Under the pieces are notes generated by a model. The model saw only the letters and a program-made list of their open reading frames with translations. It made no database searches and was not told the DNA's origin. A stretch of 64,000 nt of DNA from Polaribacter sp. Hel1_85 (GTDB lineage Bacteria; Bacteroidota; Bacteroidia; Flavobacteriales; Flavobacteriaceae), in NCBI RefSeq assembly GCF_000766795.1, contig NZ_JPDS01000001.1:1121001-1185000 (forward strand), in the 5' to 3' direction. Every line of letters begins with the position of its first letter. Within the stretch, counting starts at the first letter, position 1. Made by a program: the position numbers and the translations under genes. Below, piece after piece: positions 50,718 to 61,827 of the stretch.

Positions 50718-53414
50718 TTGCAAACAAACCTATCATACATTCTTTTATTTTGCTGTATATTTTTTATAGAAATAGGCTTCTCACAAGACCTTAAATCTAA
50801 AAAGGAAACAGTGATTACTACAGTTAAAGAAGACACTACTTTAATAAAGGTTAAAGATACTCTTCTAAAAAACAAGATAGATTCTTTGGCTTTAAAAAAA
50901 ACAGACACAATCCCTTTAGACACTATAAAACCTAAAGAAACCATAGAAGACATTATTGTACATGTTGCTAAAGATTATACAATACAGAATGCAAAAAAAC
51001 AAACTGTTACCTTATATAATGAAGCAAACATTACCTATACTGATATAGATTTAAAAGCAGGAATAATTATTGTTGATTACAAGAAAAGTACTCTTTTTGC
51101 AAAAGGGATTATAGACAGTACTGGTTATATACAACGTCCAATATTTAAACAAGGTGGTCAAGAATCTGAGCAAGACTCAATAATTTATAACTTTAAAAGT
51201 AAACGCGCTATAATTTATGGTTTAAAAACAAAACAAGGAGAAATGTTTACTTATGGTGAAAAAACCAAACGTGTAAATGACTCTACAGTTTATGTTAGAA
51301 AAATTAAATTTACTACTTCAGAAAAGAAAATTCCTGATTATTATATTGCAACTGATAAAGCTAAATTAGTACCTGGTAAAAAGATAATTGTAGGTGCTAG
51401 TAATTTAGTTATTGCAGATATACCGACTCCTATTTTTCTTCCTTTTGCTTATTTTCCTATAACTGAAACAAGTACTTCAGGTTTTTTAATACCAGCTTTT
51501 GATACTGGAAGTAGTGATAGAGGAATTGGTTTTCAAAATGGTGGTTATTATTTTGCCATTAATGATTATATAGATTTAACTGTTTTAGGTGATGCTTATT
51601 CTAACGGAAGTTGGGGTACAAGAATATCATCAAACTATAGAAAAAGATATAAGTATAGTGGCTCTTTTAATTTTAATTTTGAAAACAATATTAGTGGCAT
51701 CAGAGGTTTTGATGATTATACTAAATCGAACAGATTTAATATTAGATGGTCTCATAGTCCAGACTCTAAAGCGAGTCCTAACTCAAGATTCTCTGCATCT
51801 GTTAACTTAGGTAGTAGTAAATTTTTTAGAGAGTCTCAAAATCAATTTAATGTTTCTCAAACGCAAACAAACACATTTAATTCTTCTATAAATTATAGTA
51901 AAACTTTTATTGGCACTCCGTTTAATATGAATTTAACGGCATCTCATCAACAAAACACAAATACAGAAAAAATTACGATGACATTACCATCGTTAACTGT
52001 AAATATGAATAGAGTATATCCATTTGCAGGAAAAGGTGGGGTTCAAAAAACACCTATTCAAAAAATGGGGTTTAATTACACCATGCAAGGTCAATATTTA
52101 ATTAACACTACAGATGATGAGTTTTTTACTAGTAAAATGTTTGAAACTGCAAGATCTGGTATGCAGCATAAAACAGGAACGAATACAAATATAAAAGCAT
52201 TTAAATATTTTACCTTATCACCAAGTGTTAGTTATGAAGAAACTTGGCAATTTGACTATATTCAAAAGGAATATGATGTTACAGAAAATGTAGTTGTAAC
52301 AGACACATTAAGAGGCTTTAAAAGTTATAGAGAATATAATGCAGGTATAAGTTTATCAACTAATATTTATGGTACTTTTAATTTTAAAAAAGGAAGGCTA
52401 AAAACAATAAGACACACTTTTAGACCCTCTGTATCTTACTCATATAGACCAGATTTTAAAGATAAATACATTCAGCAAGTTCAACAAAGTGCAGATGCAA
52501 CAGACTTATTAGATTATACTCTTTTTGATCAAGGTATCTATGGTTCTCCGTCTTCTGGATTAAGTAATTCTATCGGAATTTCTTTAAACAACGTATTGGA
52601 AGCTAAAGTTGCATCCAAAGATCCAGAAAGTGATGAAGAAGATGAAAAAATAACACTTTTAAACAACTTGAATTTTAGTAGTTCCTACAATATAGCTGCT
52701 GATAGTTTGCGCTGGTCTCCTGTTAGTTTTTCTGCAGGAACAAGGTTATTTAAAGATAAGTTAGCAGTAAACCTTAGTGGTTCTATGGACCCATACAAAG
52801 TTGTAGCATCTTCAAGTGGTTCTGCCATAAGAATTAACGAATTTAATCCAAATATTTTTAGACTAACAAACGCAAGCTTAACAGCAAATTATTCTATCTC
52901 TAGTGAAGATTTTGATAAGGATAAAAAAGGAAAATCTAAAAACAATGGTAATGGTGCACAAAATGGAGTTGATGTTATTGGTGCTGACATAAATCCGACA
53001 GATAGATTTGGTGAAAGAAACGGCATTAATACAAAAGAGGAAGATAAAAATAAAGAGGCAAAATTATATAATGCTGAAATACCTTGGTCTGTAAATTTAG
53101 CTTATTCTACAAGCTATAGTAATAATGGCTTAGAGCCTGGAAGTATTGGTATACATAGTATTATGTTTAGTGGTAATGTAGAATTATCACCTAAATGGAA
53201 AATGGGCTATTCTTCTGGTTATGATGTTAAAGGAGGTGCTTTCACTTTTTCTAGATTTAATTTTACTAGAGATTTAGATAGTTGGCAATTCAATTTTAAC
53301 TGGGTTCCTTTTGGTACAAACTCTTCTTATACATTTTTTATTGGTGTAAAATCTTCTACTTTATCAGATTTAAAATGGGATAAAAATAAGCCACCAGATA
53401 GAAGGTTATTTTAA
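50718..53414 (+). CDS. lptD: LPS assembly protein LptD (OstA-like outer-membrane barrel)
   Basis: Inserts lipopolysaccharide into the outer leaflet of the outer membrane. The 898-residue protein has a signal peptide (MQTNLSYILLFCCIFFIEIGFSQ), an N-terminal OstA/LptA-like region (about 90-250: 'VTLYNEANITYTDIDLKAGI', 'YIATDKAKLVPGKKIIVGAS') and a large beta-barrel (about 255-898) with 'ETSTSGFLIPAFDTGSSDRG'. It lacks the well-known disulphide cysteines of the proteobacterial protein. The start is a TTG at 50718, since no ATG precedes the signal peptide. Confidence 0.9.
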   Translation: MQTNLSYILLFCCIFFIEIGFSQDLKSKKETVITTVKEDTTLIKVKDTLLKNKIDSLALKKTDTIPLDTIKPKETIEDIIVHVAKDYTIQNAKKQTVTLYNEANITYTDIDLKAGIIIVDYKKSTLFAKGIIDSTGYIQRPIFKQGGQESEQDSIIYNFKSKRAIIYGLKTKQGEMFTYGEKTKRVNDSTVYVRKIKFTTSEKKIPDYYIATDKAKLVPGKKIIVGASNLVIADIPTPIFLPFAYFPITETSTSGFLIPAFDTGSSDRGIGFQNGGYYFAINDYIDLTVLGDAYSNGSWGTRISSNYRKRYKYSGSFNFNFENNISGIRGFDDYTKSNRFNIRWSHSPDSKASPNSRFSASVNLGSSKFFRESQNQFNVSQTQTNTFNSSINYSKTFIGTPFNMNLTASHQQNTNTEKITMTLPSLTVNMNRVYPFAGKGGVQKTPIQKMGFNYTMQGQYLINTTDDEFFTSKMFETARSGMQHKTGTNTNIKAFKYFTLSPSVSYEETWQFDYIQKEYDVTENVVVTDTLRGFKSYREYNAGISLSTNIYGTFNFKKGRLKTIRHTFRPSVSYSYRPDFKDKYIQQVQQSADATDLLDYTLFDQGIYGSPSSGLSNSIGISLNNVLEAKVASKDPESDEEDEKITLLNNLNFSSSYNIAADSLRWSPVSFSAGTRLFKDKLAVNLSGSMDPYKVVASSSGSAIRINEFNPNIFRLTNASLTANYSISSEDFDKDKKGKSKNNGNGAQNGVDVIGADINPTDRFGERNGINTKEEDKNKEAKLYNAEIPWSVNLAYSTSYSNNGLEPGSIGIHSIMFSGNVELSPKWKMGYSSGYDVKGGAFTFSRFNFTRDLDSWQFNFNWVPFGTNSSYTFFIGVKSSTLSDLKWDKNKPPDRRLF

Positions 53415-53479
53415 ATTGAAAAGTGAAATTAAAATGACTTAAAATATATTCTGGTAGAAATTTGAAACTTAATAATCTA

Positions 53480-53860
53480 ATGAAAAAAATAATAACAACA
53501 AGTAAAGCACCTGCTCCAATTGGCCCATATAATCAAGCTGTATTAAGTGGTAATACTTTATATACATCAGGTCAAATTGCTATTAATCCTGAGAATGGAG
53601 AACTTGTTTTAGATTCTATAAAAATAGAAACTAAACAAGTGATGAACAATTTAAAAGAAGTTTTAGCTGCGGCAGAAATGACTTTTGAAAACGTAATAAA
53701 AACATCTATTTTTATTTCTGACATGAATAACTTTGCTGAAATAAATGCTGTTTATGGAGAATATTTTAATGAAGAAACTGCTCCTGCAAGAGAAACTGTA
53801 GAAGTAGTTAATTTACCTAAGTTTGTTAATGTAGAAATTAGTGCAATTGCTGTAAAATAA
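53480..53860 (+). CDS. ridA: RidA-family reactive-intermediate deaminase
   Basis: Hydrolyses reactive enamine/imine intermediates released by PLP enzymes, giving 2-oxo acids. The ATG at 53480 (126 residues) is chosen over an upstream TTG (53462), as RidA usually has 126 residues. 'APAPIGPYNQAVLSGNTLYT' at the N-terminus, the Arg in 'ETAPARETVEV' and the C-terminal 'KFVNVEISAIAVK' are diagnostic. It is 65 bases after lptD and ends before a bidirectional terminator. Confidence 0.95.
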   Translation: MKKIITTSKAPAPIGPYNQAVLSGNTLYTSGQIAINPENGELVLDSIKIETKQVMNNLKEVLAAAEMTFENVIKTSIFISDMNNFAEINAVYGEYFNEETAPARETVEVVNLPKFVNVEISAIAVK

Positions 53861-53883
53861 TTTTCTTACTTCTTTAAGCATAA

Positions 53884-53920
53884 AAAAACCTGATAGTTAA
53901 ACTATCAGGTTTTATTTTTA
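53884..53920. terminator. Bidirectional terminator between ridA and gapA
   Basis: AAACCTGATAGTT pairs with AACTATCAGGTTT, with A before and T after. It ends both convergent genes. Confidence 0.93.
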
Positions 53921-53938
53921 TGTATAAACTACTTTATA

Positions 53939-55950
<2,012 letters not shown>

Positions 55951-56175
55951 ATATTCTGATGTAAAATTAGTGCTTTATAACCATTTAAAATAATAAAACT
56001 ACGAAATCGTTTTAGGCTAATTTTTGTAATTATAAGTTGAAAAATTGCTTTATTTCATTAATAAAATTATCGGTTTTTATTCTTGATTTATATTAATTTT
56101 TGAAGTGCGAAATTAACAATGATCATAAAGCTAATAAATGATATAAATCACTTTTAAGAATAATAATAGACCTTA

Positions 56176-59100
56176 CTAATTCCCTTCAAAATTAATTAAG
56201 CCATTATTTGTTTTTTTTATGCTATCATTTTTAACAATTGGTTTAGACTTTTTTTGTCTACTTTTTTTACTACGAATTTTCTTCAACAAACCAGAAAGTG
56301 AGTTAAAGTTTACTTGATAAGAAAGTCCAACTCCTTGAGTATATCCTTCTTCTTCTGTAGAATATTGTATTTCGTTTTGTCTATTAAAAATGATGCCTCT
56401 AAAGCTACCTTCTTTATTTAAAAGCACTTCAACTTTTACTTCACCAACAACACTAGATTGCGTTTGAGCACCAACAGGAACACCTACTTTTCCGTTAATT
56501 ATAACCCTATCACTCACTTGTGTACTTACAGAAACATCAACCTGATTATCAATATTTAAACTTTCTATATCATTACCAGTATTTCCTTGTTGATAATCTA
56601 CTCCTAGTTGAAATTTACCCTCAGGATTATTTAATAGGCTAGAAAAAGCTGCAGCAACAGCACTTGAAGCTGTATTTGAAATTGTTTCACCTGCATTAAA
56701 ATCTACTTTATCCGGATTTGCAAAATTACCAAAAGCAAGTAATGAAATAAATTGTGTGGTTTTTTCATTTACATTATTATCATTTAAAATAAACTCTAAT
56801 TCACTTGCAATTGTTGGATCTACATTTGTTAATTGGATATCTAAATCTTGTTTGGAACTAAATAAACCACCAGTAATTCTAGTCACTAAATCTACTTCAA
56901 TTTTTCTATTAGAATTAAAGTTCTGTAATAATACTCCAGGGTTTGCTTTCGCTTTATAGATTGCAGTTACATCTAAATTAGCTTCAAATGGATTACCGTT
57001 CCAAGAAACGGTACCTCCTTTTTGTATTAAAAAAGGTTTGTTTACAATACCTCCATATTTAAAATCATAGACTCCATTATCTATCATATAATCTCCAAAC
57101 ATGTTAAATTTACCTCGAGTATTAATCTCTATTCTAAGATTTCCTTTACCATTTCCTGTTAATTGACTTCCATATACTTCATCAATTACTACCTGAGCAG
57201 TTGCGTCTTTGGTTACTTCTAAATCTATATTTAAAGATAATCCCTTAACGGCTTCTAAAGCAACTTCTTTTTGTCTTTCTTTTACCTTAGTTTCTTTAGA
57301 TTTAAAATGAATTAAGCTATAACTATCTACTGTTTCTATATCTTTAAGAGGCACTACAAAGGTTGTTCCAGGCATTGTTTTTGCATTAATATCTATTGTT
57401 AACTGATCTGTTAAACCAGTTATACTTGCAGTACCATCTATAAAAGCAGCACCATAATACAATGCCTCTTCAGTATCTTCTGTATCTAAAACTAAAACAT
57501 TATCACCATCAAGTTCAATATTTAAAAACCATTTTTCAAAATTTAAATGTGTGATATCTCCAATTAATTTTCCTCTTGTTTTATGTTTGGTATCAACTAA
57601 AGCAACTTCTTCAAAAATAAATGATTGTTCTTGTAGTGTAATTATTGATTCTCCTTCAAAATCGTAATCTACATTTAGGTAAGGAAATTTTAAACCTGCA
57701 TTTTTAAGCCTTAATGTTCCTTCCATTTCTGGATTTCCTAAAAATCCTCTTAAAGAAAAATCTCCACTTGCTGTTCCTCTAATAGAGGATAAAACGTCTT
57801 GTCCAAGAGGGCTAAAAGCACTTAAACCAAACTCTTCTAAATAAACATCTAAATCTATTAAAGGTCTTTTTTCTGAAAAATCTAAAGAACCAGTAGCTGC
57901 AATACTTTTTACTTTTTCATTATTTATAGATAAATCTACTTTATACTTTTCGTAAGAATTATCTCCTTTTACATTTAAAGCTAAATCTCCTTGTTTAAAA
58001 TTATTTACTTGAAAATCTTTAATAGATAATAAAGCTTCTGGGCTATAAACCCCCTCTCTCTGAACAAAATCTAAATTACCAGATAGTGTACCTTTTAAAG
58101 CCAAACTATCTATTATTGGTAAAAAACTTTGCAATTTAACTTTTGTAAAATCTGCTAAAAGTACTTTTTCTGTATCTCCTTTTAAGCTACCAGTAAATTC
58201 TACTTTTTGTTCTCCTGATACTAACTTAAATTGACTGAAATTGAATTCGTTTTCTTTTAAATCGAAGGTTACTTTATTTGAATTTAATTTATCAGGATCT
58301 ATACCCCAGACATTCTCTTTAAATTTAAATGATGACTTTTGAAAACCAACAACAGACTTTCCTTCTGGATTAAACGTGTAGAAGAAATCAAGATTAAAAT
58401 CTTCATTTTTTTTCTTACCTCCTGTAAAAACAGATTTAAAGTATAAAGTGTCTTTTTGATTTAAACTTAACAGATTTAATTTAGAAACTTTATAATATTT
58501 TGTATTGACTTCAGATGCTGTTAAATGCGAGTTATATAGTGGATTCTGATTATCTGTTCTTAACAAAACATCTTTTATTTCATTACCATAAGCATCTATT
58601 TTAGGAGATGAAAATGTTAATCTTAATTGATTTTTATCTGCTTTAATTTTTCCTTTAATTTTTGTTTTATTATCAATAGAAATTTCAGGAAAAAATACGG
58701 TAACTATTTGATTATAAATTGTAAAATTAAAATCTAAAAACTGATTTGGCGCTACAGAATAAGGCGTATAATTTGTATAAATACTACCTAAAGCATTTTG
58801 TGCAACTGGCAGCAATTCTGCAAACGAAAACTTACCAGAAAGATAACCTTCAGCTATATCTTCAGATGCAACTTCTATCGTTTTAATGCTATCTTTTAAA
58901 GAAGAGGATACGTTAAACTCTTTAAAGTTGAACTCTTTTGATTGATTTGTATATAAAATATTTTTAAAAGTTGCTTTACCTGTAATATCATCAAGCGTGT
59001 TTCCTTCTACATCTAAATCAATATTACCTTTTAAAACAGAAATACTATCTCTTGTAAACAGTTTAGTTTCTTTTAGGTTTAAATACTCAATATCAGTTTT

Positions 59101-60642
59101 AAAATCGAATTTATTTATTGCTGATGACAAATCTGCTAAACCATTAAATTTCATCTTAAAGTTTTCATCATCAATTTTTAAATCACCATCAAACTTATTA
59201 TTTTGATATTGACCATTAGCATCAATATTTTTATAATCGTAATTATTAAAATTGAATTCAGAAACCTTTCCAATAAACGATGTATTAATATTTTCTAGTT
59301 TAAAACCACTACCATTTACATCACCTTTTAATGATACATTACCAAATAACGGATTGTTAAATAATACACCAATATTAAACTTCTTTAAAGCCACTTCTCC
59401 ACTATAAGTTGCGTAATCAATATCATCTATATTAGAGATTTGCAAATCTGAAATAACACCTCCTATTTGTGATTTTAAATTTAAAATAGCATCAATTTCT
59501 TTAGGAGTAACATTTACTTTTCCTTTTACAGTAAACTTTCCGAATTTTCTAAATTCAGTTGGCAATGTCTTTCCTAAAACATTTGGTAATATTTTTTTTA
59601 ACTCATAATAAGTAGCAGTTAAATTATCTAATTTTCCTTTAAAAACAAATCCTCTTTCAAAATTAACAGCATTTACAAAACTTAAATCTCCAACTACTTT
59701 AATACCATTTTTTGATGTTAAGTTCAGTTTATTTAAAGTAAAATCATTTAGTTTTCCTTTTACAATTCCAGAAAGGTCAATTACATCATTACCATTTAAT
59801 TCATTGTAATATTTCTTTAAATCTGGTACTGCAATTTTACTCTTATCAAAAGCTGCATTGATATGTACTTTATTATTAAAATCAGCTAACTCAGCTCTGT
59901 TATAAGTAAAATCAATATCTGCTTTAATATTCGATTTTCTTGTTTGCAATGTTGTATTTTTAAAATGCATTGCAGTTTTAGAATACGAAAAATCGGTGGT
60001 TAAACTAGTAACTTCTAAACCTTTATTATCTACAAAATATAAACCTCTAATTTTAGATGAAAAATCAGATCCATAAACTAACATATCTTGTAAACTTCCT
60101 CCTGTATTTTTTGCCGAAAAAGAAATTGGACTTTTATTATTTTCATTGGACAATCTATAATTTAAATCATTTGCATAAACGTTAGACGATCTTAATATAA
60201 ATGGCGTTGACAAAGAATCTTTAGAACTTTCTCCAAAACTGTCTATAAAAATAGCCATATTATCATCCGTTTCGCCTTTATAAGTTTTCATGTAAACATA
60301 AGCTCCATCCAAAGAAATACTTCCTAAATTAACTTCACTATCTAAAACTTTTTTTGCACTTAGAATAGAGGTACTTAACTTCTTTACAAAAATTAAAGTA
60401 TCTTGATGATGATCTCTAATTTCTACTCCTTTTAACTGTACATTTCCTAAAAAAGATAAGTCTATTTTTTCAATAGAAATATTAGTATTAAAATCTTCAT
60501 TAAGTTTTTTAGTAGCGTAATTCCCTAATTTTGTTTGAATTCCTGGAACAGAAAGTAAAATACTAACTAACAGCAAAAAGAGCACAAAGTACCCTAACCA
60601 TTTCAGTATTTTTTTTCCAGCTTTTTTGATAACTTTTTCTAT
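56176..60642 (-). CDS. tamB: TamB-like translocation and assembly module protein, start uncertain
   Basis: A 1469-residue (or longer) inner-membrane-anchored protein bridging the periplasm. It has an N-terminal membrane helix, a very long repeat-rich beta region (AsmA/DUF490-type, e.g. 'LKGVEIRDHHQDTLIFVKKL') and the C-terminal TamB domain (about 1100-1420: 'LRIEINTRGKFNMFGDYMI', 'QFISLLAFGNFANPDKVDFN'). It acts in outer-membrane protein or lipid export. The first usable start codon is GTG at 60585, in the membrane helix. The frame runs on to 60642 as a fine basic leader (EKVIKKAGKKILKWLGYF) without ATG, GTG or TTG; a stop lies at 60643. An ATA at 60642 may be the start. It is divergent from tsaD. 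Confidence 0.88.
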   Translation of the reverse strand: MEKVIKKAGKKILKWLGYFVLFLLLVSILLSVPGIQTKLGNYATKKLNEDFNTNISIEKIDLSFLGNVQLKGVEIRDHHQDTLIFVKKLSTSILSAKKVLDSEVNLGSISLDGAYVYMKTYKGETDDNMAIFIDSFGESSKDSLSTPFILRSSNVYANDLNYRLSNENNKSPISFSAKNTGGSLQDMLVYGSDFSSKIRGLYFVDNKGLEVTSLTTDFSYSKTAMHFKNTTLQTRKSNIKADIDFTYNRAELADFNNKVHINAAFDKSKIAVPDLKKYYNELNGNDVIDLSGIVKGKLNDFTLNKLNLTSKNGIKVVGDLSFVNAVNFERGFVFKGKLDNLTATYYELKKILPNVLGKTLPTEFRKFGKFTVKGKVNVTPKEIDAILNLKSQIGGVISDLQISNIDDIDYATYSGEVALKKFNIGVLFNNPLFGNVSLKGDVNGSGFKLENINTSFIGKVSEFNFNNYDYKNIDANGQYQNNKFDGDLKIDDENFKMKFNGLADLSSAINKFDFKTDIEYLNLKETKLFTRDSISVLKGNIDLDVEGNTLDDITGKATFKNILYTNQSKEFNFKEFNVSSSLKDSIKTIEVASEDIAEGYLSGKFSFAELLPVAQNALGSIYTNYTPYSVAPNQFLDFNFTIYNQIVTVFFPEISIDNKTKIKGKIKADKNQLRLTFSSPKIDAYGNEIKDVLLRTDNQNPLYNSHLTASEVNTKYYKVSKLNLLSLNQKDTLYFKSVFTGGKKKNEDFNLDFFYTFNPEGKSVVGFQKSSFKFKENVWGIDPDKLNSNKVTFDLKENEFNFSQFKLVSGEQKVEFTGSLKGDTEKVLLADFTKVKLQSFLPIIDSLALKGTLSGNLDFVQREGVYSPEALLSIKDFQVNNFKQGDLALNVKGDNSYEKYKVDLSINNEKVKSIAATGSLDFSEKRPLIDLDVYLEEFGLSAFSPLGQDVLSSIRGTASGDFSLRGFLGNPEMEGTLRLKNAGLKFPYLNVDYDFEGESIITLQEQSFIFEEVALVDTKHKTRGKLIGDITHLNFEKWFLNIELDGDNVLVLDTEDTEEALYYGAAFIDGTASITGLTDQLTIDINAKTMPGTTFVVPLKDIETVDSYSLIHFKSKETKVKERQKEVALEAVKGLSLNIDLEVTKDATAQVVIDEVYGSQLTGNGKGNLRIEINTRGKFNMFGDYMIDNGVYDFKYGGIVNKPFLIQKGGTVSWNGNPFEANLDVTAIYKAKANPGVLLQNFNSNRKIEVDLVTRITGGLFSSKQDLDIQLTNVDPTIASELEFILNDNNVNEKTTQFISLLAFGNFANPDKVDFNAGETISNTASSAVAAAFSSLLNNPEGKFQLGVDYQQGNTGNDIESLNIDNQVDVSVSTQVSDRVIINGKVGVPVGAQTQSSVVGEVKVEVLLNKEGSFRGIIFNRQNEIQYSTEEEGYTQGVGLSYQVNFNSLSGLLKKIRSKKSRQKKSKPIVKNDSIKKTNNGLINFEGN

Positions 60643-60769
60643 TTAAAATAAATGTAACAATATGATATTTACTAATCAAAAACATTGCCAATTACTACAA
60701 AGAACGTTCAAATTTAACAAAGAATTAAATTTCTATTCTTAAAAAAGGATGACAACATAAAATTATCCT

Positions 60770-60777
60770 TAATTTTG
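60770..60777 (+). promoter_or_regulatory. -7 box TAATTTTG of tsaD
   Basis: A full TAnnTTTG match 19 bases upstream of the ATG. No TTG at the normal spacing. Confidence 0.5.
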
Positions 60778-60796
60778 CCTTAAATTATCAATTTTA

Positions 60797-61822
60797 ATGG
60801 AAAAACCAGTTTATATTTTAGGAATTGAATCTTCTTGTGATGACACTAGTGCATCTGTAATTTGCAACGCAAAAGTGCTAAGTAATGTTGTTGCAAACCA
60901 AGAAATACATTCAAAATATGGTGGTGTTGTTCCAGAATTAGCATCTAGAGCACATCAACAAAACATTGTGCCTGTTGTGCAACAAGCAATAAAACAAGCA
61001 AACATTACCAAAGAAGAGTTGTCTGCAATTGCATTTACACGTGGCCCAGGATTAATGGGTTCTTTATTAGTAGGTACTTCTTTTGCAAAATCTTTAGCTT
61101 TAGGTTTACAAGTTCCTTTAATTGATGTAAACCATATGCAAGCTCATATTTTATCGCATTTTATTGAAGAAGACAACAACAAAATACCTCCATTTCCTTT
61201 TATTTGCTTAACCATAAGTGGAGGACACACACAAATTGTAAAAGTTACCAATCATTTTGAAATGGAAATTTTAGGAGAAACAATTGATGATGCAGTTGGT
61301 GAAGCTTTTGATAAATCTGCAAAAATTTTAGGATTACCTTACCCTGGAGGACCATTAATTGACAAACATGCCAAATTAGGAAATGCAAAAGCATTTCAGT
61401 TTACAAAACCAAAAGTTGGCGATTTAGATTTTAGCTTTAGCGGATTAAAAACAGGAATCTTATATTTCATTCAAAAACAAGTAAAAATAAATTCAAATTT
61501 TATTGAAGAAAACTTAAACGACATTTGTGCATCAATCCAATATACTATTGTAGAAATTTTAATGGACAAATTAAAAAATGCTGTTAAACAAACTGGCATT
61601 AAACATATAGCAATTGCAGGTGGTGTTTCTGCAAACTCAGAAATTAGAAACCGATTACAACTAGCAGAAAAACATTTTGGTTGGACAACATATATCCCTA
61701 AATTTGAATATACTACAGATAATGCTGCAATGATTGCCATTACTGGATATTTAAAATTTTTAAACAACGATTATTCTGATGTTTCTGTTACTGCAAAAGC
61801 TCGTTTAAAAGTTACAGAATAA
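60797..61822 (+). CDS. tsaD: tRNA N6-adenosine threonylcarbamoyltransferase
   Basis: Makes the t6A37 modification of ANN-reading tRNAs with TsaB and TsaE. The 341 residues have 'ILGIESSCDDTSASVI', the metal His pair in 'NHMQAHILSHF', 'ISGGHTQIV', 'DDAVGEAFDKSAKILGLPYP' and 'HIAIAGGVSANSEIRNRL'. It is essential in most bacteria. It is divergent from tamB and followed after five bases by the sulfatase gene. Confidence 0.98.
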   Translation: MEKPVYILGIESSCDDTSASVICNAKVLSNVVANQEIHSKYGGVVPELASRAHQQNIVPVVQQAIKQANITKEELSAIAFTRGPGLMGSLLVGTSFAKSLALGLQVPLIDVNHMQAHILSHFIEEDNNKIPPFPFICLTISGGHTQIVKVTNHFEMEILGETIDDAVGEAFDKSAKILGLPYPGGPLIDKHAKLGNAKAFQFTKPKVGDLDFSFSGLKTGILYFIQKQVKINSNFIEENLNDICASIQYTIVEILMDKLKNAVKQTGIKHIAIAGGVSANSEIRNRLQLAEKHFGWTTYIPKFEYTTDNAAMIAITGYLKFLNNDYSDVSVTAKARLKVTE

Positions 61823-61827
61823 GTTCT

